Shown: positions 32,753 to 45,137, numbered from the stretch's first letter. The stretch is DNA of 64,000 nucleotides from Phyllostachys edulis (GCA_036346405.1 CM070551.1:57244488-57308487), one strand, 5' to 3'. The notes: generated by a model not told the origin, from the sequence alone. Made by a program: numbers and translations.

Positions 32753-32989
32753 TTAGGTCTTGTTTGGCTAATGGGGAAATCTATCCATAAGAGGAACAAT
32801 CCAAAGGGGGATTAGGTTGATCCCCTCCCTCCACCCAATCCCCTCCCACCTTGGATTTAATCCCCCCCCCCCACACCTTGTATCTAATCCCTTGATTTGT
32901 TTGGACAAATGGTTGGATTGGTAAGGATTGCATATATTAAAAAATCTGAAAGCAAAAAAAGAATATAGAAAATTCCAAAAACAACATTT

Positions 32990-33085
32990 AAAAATTGGAA
33001 CAATTCATAAAAATTTCCAACACCAAACCAGAAAATTCTTGGAACAATTCATAAAAATTTCCAACACCAAACCAGAAAATTCGAA
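32990..33085. repeat. 44 bp tandem duplication
   Basis: A unit starting ttggaacaattcataaaaat occurs twice in a row with almost no change. Confidence 0.7.
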
Positions 33086-33285
33086 AAAAATAGAAAATTT
33101 TCGCAAACAGTCCAAAAAATTCAAAAAAATATAAAAAAGTGCAGAAAATTCAAAAAAAAATCATAAAAATTCAGAATAAAAGGTAGCATGCCATTGGTAC
33201 ATATTTACTGAGTTGCTGAATCGCATCACGATAGAAAGGAAGTAACAATCATATCAATGTGCATGTCCACTGTCCAACTAGCTAT

Positions 33286-33417
33286 CCTGGACCATTCTAG
33301 GCGTTCAGTCCACTAACACTATATTGCAGTTTAGAACAAATACCAACAGTTCCTGGACCATTCTAGGCGTTCAGTCCACTAGCACTATGTTGCAGTTTAG
33401 AACAAATACCAACAGTT
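33286..33417. repeat. 66 bp tandem duplication
   Basis: A unit starting cctggaccattctaggcgtt occurs twice in direct succession with about two differences. Confidence 0.8.
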
Positions 33418-35418
33418 TGGCCGATATCATCACAAGATCAAAGTATTTCATATTACAAATTGTCTCGTACAAAAAAGATTACTCATCTAATATGTCAAAC
33501 TATCATTTCAATTCAGGAACTCCCCTTCAATCAGCGAATCATCAAGCTTTGCATTCAATGTTTTCCTGAAGAAGAATTTTGAAAGATAGCAAAATGAGTT
33601 GCATACCAAATCTTGCAGCTAACGAGCATACTATACTGAGCATACCAAATCCTAAACTCAAGATATGAAAGCATATGGTATTAAACCAAATTCTTTGTTG
33701 GAGGGAAAGCAACTATACTGAGTAGTCAAACTTTGAAATATAACAAAAACAGTAAATATACGAAAGCAGTATGATATTAAACCAAATACTAATCCATACT
33801 GTACTTAATGAAATGACTAAAGACTGAACAAGAAATTACTTTCTCAAGAGTCATGTAGTGCTTCGAACCATCTGCTTATGGTCAATCTCTTTTCATATTT
33901 GTTCAAGCCTTCAAGGCAAGGATGCAAATGATTAGGTGTAATTGTAGGTAACAATTTGAGATACAATTAACATGTTGAAAGAACCTTACTAGGTGCAAAT
34001 TACAATCCAAAGTAGAGTCTCTCCTGTTGTGTTGTTAAGCACAAGTTTGTTCGTGTTGAATTAAAAAAAGGAACAGGACAAGAAGTTAATTGGATAATAT
34101 GGAAGAATTTCACTTACCTGCAAAGCATAATATCATAAATCACTAAACTAGAAGGTCCACCTCTTGATATTGGTATATTTGACAAAATTCCAGTGAGTGT
34201 GAAGGCAGTTGCAACATCTCCTTCATCTTCCATACGCTCAGAGTCCCAGATGGGAAAAATGGGAGTATAAGAGTAAACAAAGCTATAAACAACTTTGGCA
34301 GAGCATATATAATTGATATCTGCTCAAATATGACACTGGCCGAGCTAAATGATGCTAAAAAAAGCAACATGTCGCCCGCGAATGCTGTGGCCATTCGAGA
34401 TGAACAAATTTGGGAATCCATCGGCAAGCGTCCTGCAAAATGGTATCAAATTAGCATAAGAGGGAATGACAACAGAGGGGAGAGAAGAGGCCGGTGGCGT
34501 CGTGTAGGTCAGGCAGATGGTCCAGGGCGAGGTCGGTTTTGGTGAGGAAACAACGGAGGGGAGAGGAGAGTCTGGTGGCGTGAGGAGAAGGGGAAAGGAC
34601 GGCGGAGTCGCCTACGTTAGGCAGAGCGAGAGGGACAAGGGGAAAAGTCGGCAGAGGGCAGAGGAGAGACGGCGTGGGGAAAAGGAGAAAGAGCGGAGGG
34701 TGGCGGCACTGCCGCCTCGAGGGCTCCGCGAGGCTGGATTTCATGGCGGTGCCAGGACCGAGGTGAAAGGAGAGGGGGAGCGGGCCAAGTGACGGTGACA
34801 GCGGCGCCTTGAGCAAGGGCGGCATCGGCAGCGCGGCGTAGGGAGCTGGGAGGCGGCCTGACTAGGGGCATCGGCAGCGACGGCCGGCTATAGGGAAGCA
34901 GGAGGGAAGGAAAAGGATGCGCCTGGCTGGCTCCTCCAGGGCTCAACGACGGTGGATTCGATGACGCTGCAAGGGGTGGGGAGGCGTTGTTCACGAGAGA
35001 GGAGCAGACGCGACGCCGAGGAGGAGACGCGACGCCGAGGAAACCACGTCTCTGCGGGGAGTTTTTTCTCCCCGGGGGAATGAGGTGGAACGAGCGGGGA
35101 ATTCCCGATCTCGGGACTCGTCCAAGCACGAAAACGGAGCCGTCTGGGAAAAATTCCCCCACCGGGATGATCCCTGTGGATCCAATCCCGATCCCGGTCT
35201 TTCCAAACAAGGCCTTAAGATATATTGTAAATTCAGTTGGATCACCTGTCAATGTAACACACCCAAGGAAATGGAGGTATGAAATTGTCACACGGATCAT
35301 CTATATATCCAAGTGATAAGTATGTTCGTGTCATGCCAGCTTCGCACCTTTATTCTACGACCACCTAGAAGTAGAACAACACCAATGTTACCGCTAACTA
35401 AAAAACCCTTGTGAAAAG

Positions 35419-37873
35419 CAGTGAAAAACTTACTGCCGAAATTTCAGCGGTTGCCGCCGAAATTCGGGTTTAGCGGGGCCCCGGTAAAATACTACGCTGG
35501 GCGAATTTTTTTGACCTGTTTTGAAAACTCAGCCCGACCCAACCGAGCAGCGCATCCATTCTCCTTTCCCTTCCAGTCGCTCGCCCTAATTCCCAATCGC
35601 GTGTGCGCTGAGGCGATTTTGGCGGCGCTCCTGAGGCGAGGATGTGAGCGGCTTCGGCAGCGGCAATTTCGGCAGCGCCTCTACTCCGTGAGGTGAATCG
35701 AGGCTCCTGAGGCGAGGACGCGAGCGGCGAGGGCCTGAGACAAGGACGCGAGGGGCTTCGGCAGCGGCAGCTTCGGCGGCGCCTCCACTCCGTGAGGTGA
35801 GTCCGGCCTCCATGAGGTGACCTCCATGGCTCCATCTGTAATCTGTGATCCATGGCTCCTCTCCCTAGTCCCTAACTCCCTATCTGCCATCTTCTTCGTC
35901 TGATGGGGCTCCTCTCTTCTCCAGTCGCTAGGGGCATGGACGACCGCGGCAGCAACCCAGTCGCTGGTGGGAATGCTGGGGATGGTGGCAGGCAGGGTGG
36001 CACTGATCGGGGTGCCGCAACAAACACTACCGCAGTAGATGACTTAGGTAAATCGAGGCCCTGAAACTTCTGTTGATCGATTTTGTTATGGTGAAGTATC
36101 AGACTAATAGAAAATCTAGAAAAACCATGCTATCTCAGAAGAAGAATCACAATTCACAACGTGTTAATCTTAAAACATTTGACAACTCCTTACCCAAAAC
36201 AATTTTGTCAAAAGAAATGACAAAACATCAAGAACATTACAAATGTGCAAGTATCTTTTGCTGAGTAGGATCCGACACAAAAGAGGATACTTGCCTTAAC
36301 CTGGTTTGTTAGGCCGAGAGCACTTTTTGTCACAATCGAAGATTAGTAGCAACACAATAACAACTCGAAAGCTAATGGCCACTCCACAACAATATTGGAG
36401 TCCTTATAACAAGCGGTCGTAAAGCCAAATCATTTGATTCAAATGACCTACCTGCATGACATGCCTACCGATGGGGCCAAGCATATTTAACTTTGAACTA
36501 CAAGGTTCATCCTTAGTATATACTCTGCAATGATCCATTCAAATTTTTAGTGCATTTAATTGGCGAATCCGTATCGCAACCTTCTGGATCGAGTGGATTT
36601 GGCTTTTGATGCTTGTTGACTGCCTCCCGACGGATTACTCATTGATAGTTTTTTATTGCAGGAATTGTAGATGATGGAAACATCGACAATGTCTGAAATC
36701 ATGGCCTGAGAGTTGGTGCTTGGTTCAAGTGTAGATATTGCTATTGGATGAAGAAAGGTGGAGGTATGACTCGGCTAAGGGAGCACCTAGGCGGCATATC
36801 AAGGAATGTCATGTCATGTAATGTTGTGCCGCCAGATGTTCGAGATGCAATGAGGATAGCCATAAGGAAAGGCAAACAAAAGAGAAGAGATGCAAAGGAG
36901 CGTAAACTTAGAATCGAGGATGAGCTTATGGAAGGGGTGGACCGGCGCGCACAAGTTGATGATGACAACTTGCAAAGGGCATTGGCTGCTTCAATGAGGG
37001 ATCTACACTTTCACCAGGGACTGGAGGGGAGGAGTGGCACAGTCAATCATGGTAGTGCAAGTGGTAGTGGCAGTGGCAGTGGTGCTGCTAGTTGTGCTGG
37101 TAATAGTGGTCGAATTGGTATGATGTTTCGCAATGCAGGGGCTACTGGTAGAGTCTATGATGCAGATGTGTCACGTAGTAGAACAACTACACAGGCTCGT
37201 GTGGACACAATGTTCAGCAAGATAGCTCACAAGGACATTGGCAAAGTAGTTTCATGCCAATGACATTCCGGGAAAGAAAGCCGATTGTTCGTACTTCAGA
37301 GGTGCAATGAAGTCAACTCAGCAGCTCGGTAAAAGTGCTCACATCCCTAAAGGGTCCGAAATTGATGGATCCTACCTACAAGGCAACTTTGATGAGCTAC
37401 AAAAGTATGTGGAGCAATTCAAAAAAGATTGGGGCACATTTGGTGTTACTATCATGTGCGATTCTTGGACAGGACCTACCTCAATGAGCATCATCAACTT
37501 TATATTTTACTGCAATGGGCGCATGTTCTTCCACAAGTCTATCAATGCAATTGGTCAAATTCAGAATGTTGATTTTTTGTATGATGGGATCAGAAAGGTG
37601 ATTGTAGATGAGATTGGCCATAAGTCGGTTGTGTAGATTATCACAGACAATGGTTCAAACTACAAAAAAAAAAAGCCTGCTTGCATATTACGAAGGAGTA
37701 CCCCCACATTGTGTGGCAGCCATGTGCTCACACCATGAACCTTATGCTCAAGGATATTTGTCGTTTTGATGAAATTGACAACGTAGTCCTTAGCGCCAAG
37801 AGGATTTGTAGATTCTTCTACAATAATGGTAGGTTGCATACGGAGATGAAAGCGAAGATTGGTGGAGAGTTGG
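35419..37873 (+). mobile_element. hAT-type DNA transposon, 3' part lost
   Basis: It begins CAGTGAAAAACTTACTGCC, a hAT-like end, and contains the broken transposase below. The right end is missing: at about 37873 the transposase reading stops and minus-strand LTR-retroelement sequence begins. An 8 bp duplication cannot be confirmed for that reason. Confidence 0.55.
35936..37873 (+). pseudogene. hAT transposase (BED finger, DUF659), broken
   Basis: A first exon from ATG 35936 to a donor at 36048; a second exon from 36662. That exon meets a TGA near 36695, then a BED-like zinc finger (FKCRYC, H, C) at about 36725-36820. A basic region and a Ser/Gly run follow. The DUF659 part at 37320-37640 has the motif WGTFGVTIMCDSWTGPTSMS, and after a stop at 37636 the IITDNGSNYKK and HIVWQPCAHTMNLMLKDI blocks follow, with a frameshift at a poly-A run (37668). 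The C-terminal hAT dimerisation domain is absent. Such proteins excise and insert hAT elements; this copy cannot. Confidence 0.8.
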
Positions 37874-38345
37874 TCTGCCTTGGTGCAGTCCTGATGGTGG
37901 TCGAATTGACCCTTGCCCTCTAAGGAAGCTGGTTCCTTGTTCGGACATATCGTTGTGGGGGATAAGGATCCCTCCTCAACTCCATCGATGGTATGGTCTC
38001 CTGAAGAGTGATCTCTGGAGGCGACATCACCATCAGATGATACAATACTCGACTCGTAGTCGAAACCAGCATCCATGTCGATATCTGCGCAATCGGCCAA
38101 GTCAAACCAGTTCTCCTCGTTCCACTCTCCTACTATGGAAGCATTAGAGTTGGAAAAAATCGAAGGAAACCTAATGACTAGAAGATCCCCAAAGGCGGCG
38201 CCAACTATCGGTGTTTTAGAACCGATCTTACGTAATGATTGTTTGATTCGGGGAGTCTCTAAGACTCAAATCACGCAGAGAGAATGACACAAAGATTTTT
38301 ATACAGGTTTAGGCCTTCTCCGGGGAGAATAACAACCCTACCATC
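37874..38345 (-). mobile_element. LTR retroelement fragment (LTR end, PBS, gag start)
   Basis: On the minus strand, an LTR-like end (38208-38345, plus strand TATCGGTGTTTTAGAACC) is followed by TTGGCGCC at about 38198-38207, a primer-site-like motif, and then an acidic reading frame (38100 downward, MADCADIDMDAGFDYESS). The sequence resembles rice gypsy elements with LTRs starting TGTCGGTG, but the family is inferred. It is fused to the hAT remnant on the left and a CACTA end on the right. Confidence 0.5.
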
Positions 38346-38597
38346 GATGGAGGAAGAACTATCACAGACGGTTCTCAACATGAACCGTCTGTGATACTTC
38401 ACAAACGGTTTTAATAATGAACCGTCTGTGATATGAGACCATATCACGGATGGTTCTACTTCTTCACAGACGGTTTTTAGCGCAGCTAGTAACACAGACG
38501 GTAGCAAAACCAAAATCGTCTGTGATTGCATGTAATACAGACGGTTTTGGGCAACCGTCTGTGATGAGACGTCTAGTATTATCCTTTTTGTAGTAGC
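38346..38597 (-). mobile_element. CACTA transposon terminal region
   Basis: About ten copies of the motif TCACAGACGG(T) in both orientations within 210 bp, ending with CCTTTTTGTAGTAGCG, which is the complement of a CACTACTACAAAAAGG-type end with a changed second base. Clustered sub-terminal repeats next to such an end are typical of CACTA elements. No transposase nearby. Confidence 0.6.
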
Positions 38598-40386
38598 GTG
38601 CAGTGAACGCAAGCAGGAGCAGAGAGAAAGCTGCATGGAAGAGGCTCATCTCCACCGGCCCAAGAGTGTTTGTAGCGTCTATAACTTGAGTTATTTAGGG
38701 CGAAGTATAAAACTTTAAGAGTTATTTTGGGAAGTATATATAGCCAGTACATATGTAATAATCCTATGAACCCAACCCAACATAGGGTATAGCTTCAAAA
38801 ACCCTGCATCATCATCTCTTACCAGGACGTCTGATCAAGTACTTGTGCTATGATCGAGCGGCTTTGAAATGCGCGCGCCGACACGTGGGGACTGAACTCA
38901 TGTGAGATTTTCGTAGACGTGCACGCGAGAGTTCCTGATCGTTAATACGACAGAACATGACCATCTGCAGTCACTGTTCACGAAAGACCCACCAGCAACG
39001 GGACAACGTGAAACGTGAAACACTGGCAATCTATTGGACCGAAGTAGCCACTAGACCTTTTTTTTTTTTGCAGGGTTGTTCGGTCCCTTTTCACTTCAAT
39101 AGCTATATAAAGTTACAAAATCAAGATCTTAAAATTACAGTAGAAGACTTGGAATATACCTAAGAAAAACCGACTTCAATGCCCCTTAGCCGGTCTGACC
39201 GCCGGCCGGTCTAACCGCTTTTGGAGGCTGGTTTGATTGCTCCCCCTACTGACAGAAAAACAACACGACGATGGATCCACATAATGACATAACTTTTGAT
39301 CTAGAGATCCAAATCACTTGAGGTTTCAAACACAGTTCAACAAAAAGGTCAGGAACCTAACGCAATCAAAGAACAACACGATCACAGCCAAGGTTCAATA
39401 AATTTCTTGATTGAGGGTAAGAATGCACAAAACCGAGAGAAAACCCAAACTTGATCTACATGCTTGCTCGTTGATGAAAGATGGTTAATATGACCTTAGA
39501 CCAGATCCCACAAATCCTAGCAAGCTAGATCACAACAAGAGACCAAGGCAAAACCCCTAGAATACAAGAACCTCAAAATGAGAAGAGAGAGACAGAGCAA
39601 GAGCAAGAGAGAACTCACTTTGCACGAATTGATTGGATTGATATTGAGGGATTGAAGGTTTAGAGCCACTCCACCATGTAGGGCAAAAACTCACTCATGA
39701 GCACTCAATGAAGGGATACAGGTAGGCTACACAAGCTAGCAATTTAAAAAATTCTATCATGTAAACCAGAAAGCTATGCAAGCAAGAGACCATAGATCGT
39801 TACCACCAGACGCGCAGTGCAGCGAAAGAAGAGTTGGAGCAGTCTGATCCAACGCCAAGCACATCGATGTAGTGGTCGTAGTCGATCGTCCAACGTCCTC
39901 GGCATCGATCGTCTCCTCCAGCAATCTATGATGTTTCTTGCGTAAGTTGTGGATCGTCCTTGATCAGCGCAGCAGCAACCACAGCAACGCCTCTACGGTA
40001 TCCACACGTCTAGGGGTGGAACGTCGTAAGTTGGTGTGCTAGCATCAACGTGCACGGTAAGGCCTTCGAGAAGATGGCGGATCCTATCCGAACTCGTTTG
40101 TTCCAACCCATTAACTGTGTGACCCTATAGGTTCATGCGTAATCGGCTGTGACTCAAAAACTCCTTTCTGACCACGCGTCGTTAACGATTCGTAGCAGGA
40201 CATAACGATTCCCGAACACACATAAATACTATATCGGATGAACCTTATGCAATATGATCAGCGACAGGTCCTTATCACTTACGACTAGCTTGTATCTTCA
40301 TACGGCCAATTTATTTAGTTACGACCAGTTCATAACTCCTTACGACCAGTTAGTGATCATGTCCAACCAATTTACGACTAGTCTGT
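38598..40386. other. Repeat-derived intergenic DNA
   Basis: No gene supported. Around 39185-39250 there is a run of ccggtctgaccg-like motifs. The segment about 39290-39660 is a diverged relative of about 41350-41660 (same order: AGGTCAGGAAC, AAGATGGTTAA, CAAATCCTAGCAAGCTAGATCA), so both derive from one repeat family that I cannot name. Confidence 0.4.
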
Positions 40387-40835
40387 ATCTGTAACAGCCT
40401 GAGACTCTAAAGTTGGATTAGTTTAATCATCTAATGTGCACTTGTGAAATTTTGGGTTTGTTAAACTTTTTGTTGCATTTGAAAATTTCAAATTCAAGTC
40501 AAACTTATAACTTAAAAGGAAATTCCAAAAGAAAACTGAAGTTTATGCTTGTATAGAACCCTGAAAAATAATTTATTCAAATACTAGAATACTTATCATG
40601 AATAAATATATTTTTTTCAAATTTTAGAGTTCATCTTAACCTTAAGAAAAATTTAGGCTCCTTAATTAAATCTTTTCGGTTTTTGAAATTAAAATAAGTT
40701 TTAAGTTATTAACAATGATGTTTTAAAATTCATTTGGGTTCTATATTCCCCCAGGAACCTATCTAAAAAATTTCATAATTTTTAAAATTTATTTTCTATT
40801 TTCTAAACCCTGGTCAAAGTTGGGGATTTACATGT
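40387..40835 (+). repeat. Possible degenerate large-LTR start
   Basis: TGTAACAGCCTGAGA at about 40387 followed by AT-rich sequence resembles the TGTAACAGCCCAAAA start of the LTR at 60237. Support is weak. Confidence 0.25.
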
Positions 40836-41247
40836 ACCGAGCATTAATATCTCTAGCCATTTGGAAATTGGAATCATATTGAAAAGTCATATATAATCTT
40901 ACAATGACATCCTTGCAATGGAGTTGAACTGAGTGATCAACGCCCTCTTTCATGGGTTAGAATACTGTGGCTATAAGTAGGATAGCAGTTCCCACAGTGA
41001 ACCTACGATACGGAGGTCGATTTTATGTCTTTGTTAATTTAGCGCTACTTAACTCTCTGTTTGACTGGCTTGGAGTCTTAGGTCCAGCATAGTTATCACA
41101 TCTTGCGGGTCCTGGACGCTTAGGAAGTATCTCTTTCACATGTTGAATTAGGTCTCCCTTTTATTAAGATTTCTTCTCACGTGTAATCACTTGCAGATTG
41201 CATTATTCTTCAAGTAAATAATCCTTCTTTCCAAAGCCGGCCCGTGC
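40836..41247 (+). repeat. Direct repeat copy 1 (about 410 bp)
   Basis: Starts ccgagcattaatatctctag and ends near gccggcccgtgc; highly similar to 41888-42333. Confidence 0.85.
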
Positions 41248-41349
41248 TAAGTCCAATGGGCGTGGCACCACTGTTGTAATCACCGTAGGCACCTGGGCAG
41301 TAGCTCGAGAAGATCACAAACTAACCTAACTTTCAATCCCATGATTTAA

Positions 41350-41660
41350 ATCCTTTGAAATTTCAACCATAACTCATCAAGAAGGTCAGAAAACTATCCA
41401 ATCGAAGATCAGGACGATCGAAGACAAGATTCCTCGAATTTCATGAATGAGATTAAGAAGACACAAGAACCGAGGAAATTCAAACTTTGATATAAAAACT
41501 TGCTCATTAGTAGATGATGGTTAAAATAACCCTAGATGGATTCCCACACATCCTAATAAGCTAGATCATAGCAAATGACCCAAGAAAACTAAAAGAATAC
41601 ATAAAAATCCTAAAATCATCAAAGGGAGCAAAAATAAGAGAGAACTCATCTTTTCGTACC
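41350..41660 (+). repeat. Second copy of the 39290-39660 repeat family
   Basis: Diverged but collinear with 39290-39660; sits between the two direct repeats. Confidence 0.45.
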
Positions 41661-41887
41661 GAACATATTAATATCTCTAGCCAAACGTGGAGAACTCAAA
41701 CAGCCCTTAACCTATCCGGACGATCCTGAGGTGTCACGGTTGTTACCAGCCAAGCGTGGGGATTCCCTAGCCAATGGTAATTCCACCAATGTTTATGGAA
41801 ATCCTCAGTCAGTCAACCAGGGATAAAAGAAAACATTTTCGAAAGAAAAATCTATGTTAGCGTGTCGGCAACATGTCATATTTTCGT

Positions 41888-42333
41888 ACCGAACATTAAT
41901 ATCTCCAGCCACTTGGAAATTGGAATCATATTGAAAAGTCATATATAATCTTACAATGACATCCTTGGAATGAAGTTGAACTGATTGATCAACGCCCTCT
42001 TTCATGGGTTAGAATACTGTGGCAAGTAGGATAGCAGTTCCGAAAATGAACCTACGATAAGGAGATCGATTCTGTGTGCATCCAACGAATTGATTTAGAT
42101 ATTTGGTAGTACACGACCGGTCATTGTTAATTTAGCACTACTTAACTCTGTTTGACTGACTTGGAGTCTTAGGTCCAGCATAGTTATCACATCGATCTTG
42201 CGGGTCCTGGACGCTTAGGAAGTATCTTTTTCACAGGTCTCCCTTTTATTAAGATTTCTTCTCACGTGTTATTAACGTGCAGATTGCATTATTCTTCGAG
42301 TAAATAATCCTTCTTTCCGATGCCGGCCCGTGC
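41888..42333 (+). repeat. Direct repeat copy 2 (about 445 bp)
   Basis: Same sequence as 40836-41247 with scattered changes and an extra segment near 42075-42120. A short third partial copy of the first 35 bases lies at about 41650-41684. Confidence 0.85.
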
Positions 42334-43740
42334 CAAAAGTCACAGTTCAAGTCTTGCAAAGTAAACACATTAGGTATGTTTAATGGTGGATTTTCCAGGA
42401 TAACTTTACTAACTAACTGCACCCTTTGCAAAAAAAAAAGAAGAAAAAAAAAGAAAAGGCTATCCTTTTCTGCATTAAGGAATCAGGAAATGATCGATGG
42501 AGCCTCTTTAATCCCCAGAATTCCATAATATGTTATATTTTTTTTCATGGGAAGTTTGTTGAGTAACACTCGAAACAGATGAACATCTATTTTCCCTTGC
42601 AGCTATGTTTGGCTGTTCGGTGTGCCATTCTCATTTAGGTTTGAGGACAGATCATAACCACTTTGGTGGGAAGAGCTGCACTGAAATACTCATCATTCTC
42701 TGAGGTAGCTTCTGCAACAGATAAGAGTTTCGCTTCTATCTTATTTCGCAATTCGCACAATTGGAAATCTAGAGATGATTATATCTTCAAGAAAAAAGAT
42801 GGTCTATCCACTTTATTATATTCGAAACAAAAGAAATTTTTAAACATCTTCCTTCAAAATAATTCCATTGGCAGAAGCACTCGTGCACAGTTCTCTCCCA
42901 ACCCTATCTTGCTTCTGTGATGCTCCTTACAAGAACACAAGAAAAAGAGCAATGATATACACACGACAATTTTTATTGTTGTACGTGTACTATACATGTG
43001 GAGGCCGGACGGGCGCTCGGGGGCGGTCAGGCAGGCGCTACGCAGCGGGTCGCGGTCAGGCGGAGGCGCGGGCGGGCGAGGTCGGTCGGAGTCGGCGGGC
43101 GCTTAGAGGAGGCACGGGCGACGCGTGAGGTGAATGGGGCGGCCGACGTGGGCAGAGGCGCGGGAGGAGTATTGGGCGGACGGGCGGGCGGGGTGTCGCA
43201 AAGCATGTCCGCAAGAAAAGAGCAAAAATAGGCCTAGGGATCTATATCTAGGCAAATATACATATTTTTAATTGCAGGTATATAACCAAACATATTTTTC
43301 ATTTTCCTTTGAATTTCCAATATCCATGGAATTTATAATCTAGGAAAATATGAGGGTTGCCGTTGATTAATTGGAAATAAGTGCAATAAATGATTGAATT
43401 GGTAAATAAAGTCACTACTGGAAAGACTAACTTTTCGGACGATGAATAGCTCAGAACGTCACACTTAAATTCCGAAAAAAAATGCCACTATTTTGCTAGG
43501 ACATGGAAATTGGGCTATCAAATTCATGCATGACATGACAGGGCAAAACGCGATTATGACCCATTTGACTTTGACATAATGGGTTTCACTCATAAACAAG
43601 TTAGCATAACACACCAGATTTAATAGATGAATCTGGTTTGAGTGTCCTATTTCACACATTTGGACACCATTTAGATGTCCAAAAAGTACAACAATTCATA
43701 CATAAAATGAAATTTGGCATACTATTTAAGAGATTTTTTT
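42334..43740. other. Intergenic DNA with a GC-rich island
   Basis: Mostly AT-rich without a supported gene. At 42998-43200 there is a sharply GC-rich patch of cggcgggcg-like runs; ORFs there (42868-43128, 42998-43231) are composition artefacts. Confidence 0.4.
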
Positions 43741-43744
43741 CTTT

Positions 43745-44400
43745 TTCCCACTCGTTTTAACCCTACTATCTCTTCTGCCATAAAAAAAAATCGCACTTCT
43801 CTCTTTTGCAACTCTTCCATTAATGCATTTCTCTCCTTTGCCATCACCATCTGGTAAATGCAAGTTCACCGTCAAATTTTCCCCCAAAAGACCAGTATGC
43901 CTTTATGGACTATCAAAATTCATACTAAATCAAGAAATATACAAAAAATAATCCAGAAATAAACTCAAGTATTACCATAAAACAAAAGCCTTAAAATTTT
44001 CAACAATTTTACACTAGGATAAATTTTGCGGATGTTACATGAAAATTGAGGAAGATGTAATGTTTTCGAAAAGTACATTTGATTATGCGATTTTTTTAAA
44101 AAATTTGTTGTTCTTCCTTAAAATTTCGCAGTGTAAAAAATATATAATATTTTAATTTTTTGTTCAGAAGTGTTCCTCAAAATTTTCTCGGGTTTCTTCT
44201 TCTTTTTTTTTTTTTTGCCTTTCATGAGTTAATAAAGTCAATAAGGGCATAATGATCTTTTGGGGAAATTTTGATGGTCAACCAGAATTGACCGGATGGG
44301 AATAGCAAAAGATAGAAGCATACTAACGGAAGAATGACAAAAACAAAAGAAGTGAAATTTTAGAATGGTAGAAGAGAAACAGGGGTTGCAACTACTAGTT
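43745..44400. mobile_element. Fold-back element with long imperfect inverted arms
   Basis: The left arm (about 43745-43910: ctatctcttctgccat, cttctctcttttgcaac, ttcccccaaaagaccagtatgcc) is matched in inverted order by the right arm (about 44240-44400: gggcataatgatcttttggg, gaagtgaaattttagaatgg, agaagagaaac). The arms are roughly 160 bp each around an AT-rich core. No ORF. Confidence 0.55.
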
Positions 44401-45129
44401 TTTTGTTTTGAGAGGGTTTTGATAGGACATAGCTAACACTACTACTAGGGATGGGCCTGGCTTACGTGTGACATTTCTCAGAAAACCGATCGAGATCGTG
44501 CTTCATTGACTTTAATGTAATTTTAATGCGGCAAAGTCGCTAGCTTTGCAGTTCAAAAGGCACACAATCTTTACTTGCGCGGATCTTAAGAGCATCTACG
44601 ATAGTACTTGTCACTTGTTATTAAGGGATAAACACATCATCATTTAGGTGACATGAATGAGGGATTGTGACGAGGGAAGATGAGCTTGTTTTTAGATAAA
44701 GAAATAAGCAAGTTGTTAATACCAAGACACAAAAAACAACAAAATAACTATTGGATACTTATTTGTTACCTAAAAACTTATTTTGTAGATTGCAATTAAA
44801 GTAGTAATTAAAATCTTAGATACAAGTTCCCGCTACTTCCGAACCTAATTAACTAACGAATATCTGTTTCGCGTTTCGCCAACATCTTGAGGCAAAACGG
44901 TCGAATAGGGAGCAAACGTTTGGTTTGCTGTTCCTATGTTGCTCTCTTTGGTCTTTTCTTTTTTAGACCCTTAACACCTTGTAATGAGATCTGGACCGCA
45001 CCTTCTCTAATGAAATAGCAGCAGGCTCTGCTGTTCGTTAAAAAAAAGGAGTGTTTCAGAAACAGAGTGGAGAGCCGACCGGACAAATTGACAGATTAAT
45101 TGTTCGCGTGCCTTGCTTTGGGAATCCCC
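44401..45129. other. Upstream DNA of WAK-B
   Basis: No gene or clear repeat. The proximal 100 bp lead into the TATA box. Confidence 0.4.
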
Positions 45130-45137
45130 TATATATA
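45130..45137 (+). promoter_or_regulatory. TATA box of WAK-B
   Basis: TATATATA in ccctatatatagg, 71 bases before the ATG at 45208, which predicts a 5' leader of about 40 bases. Confidence 0.6.

Larger units (their letters stand above)
32756..35214. mobile_element. PIF/Harbinger-like terminal-repeat element (2.46 kb), non-autonomous
   Basis: The left end GGTCTTGTTTGG and right end CCAAACAAGGCC form short inverted repeats flanked by TTA on both sides (32753-32755 and 35215-35217). TTA duplication and GGCCTTGTTTGG-type ends fit Tourist/PIF elements. The inside has AT-rich repeats and a GC-rich 34450-35080 block, but no transposase. It could also be two separate short elements each contributing one end. 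Confidence 0.45.

Noticed and set aside
34617..35300. 227-codon minus-strand ORF
   Set aside because: It runs across the end of the PIF-like element and through GC-rich repeats; no recognisable domain.
36748..37263. Stand-alone host gene with Ser/Gly repeat
   Set aside because: The reading belongs to a broken hAT transposase: BED finger before it and DUF659 after it in the same direction.
42868..43231. GC-rich ORFs upstream of WAK-B
   Set aside because: Low-complexity Arg/Gly/Ala readings in a short GC-rich patch, overlapping in two frames, without start context or domains.
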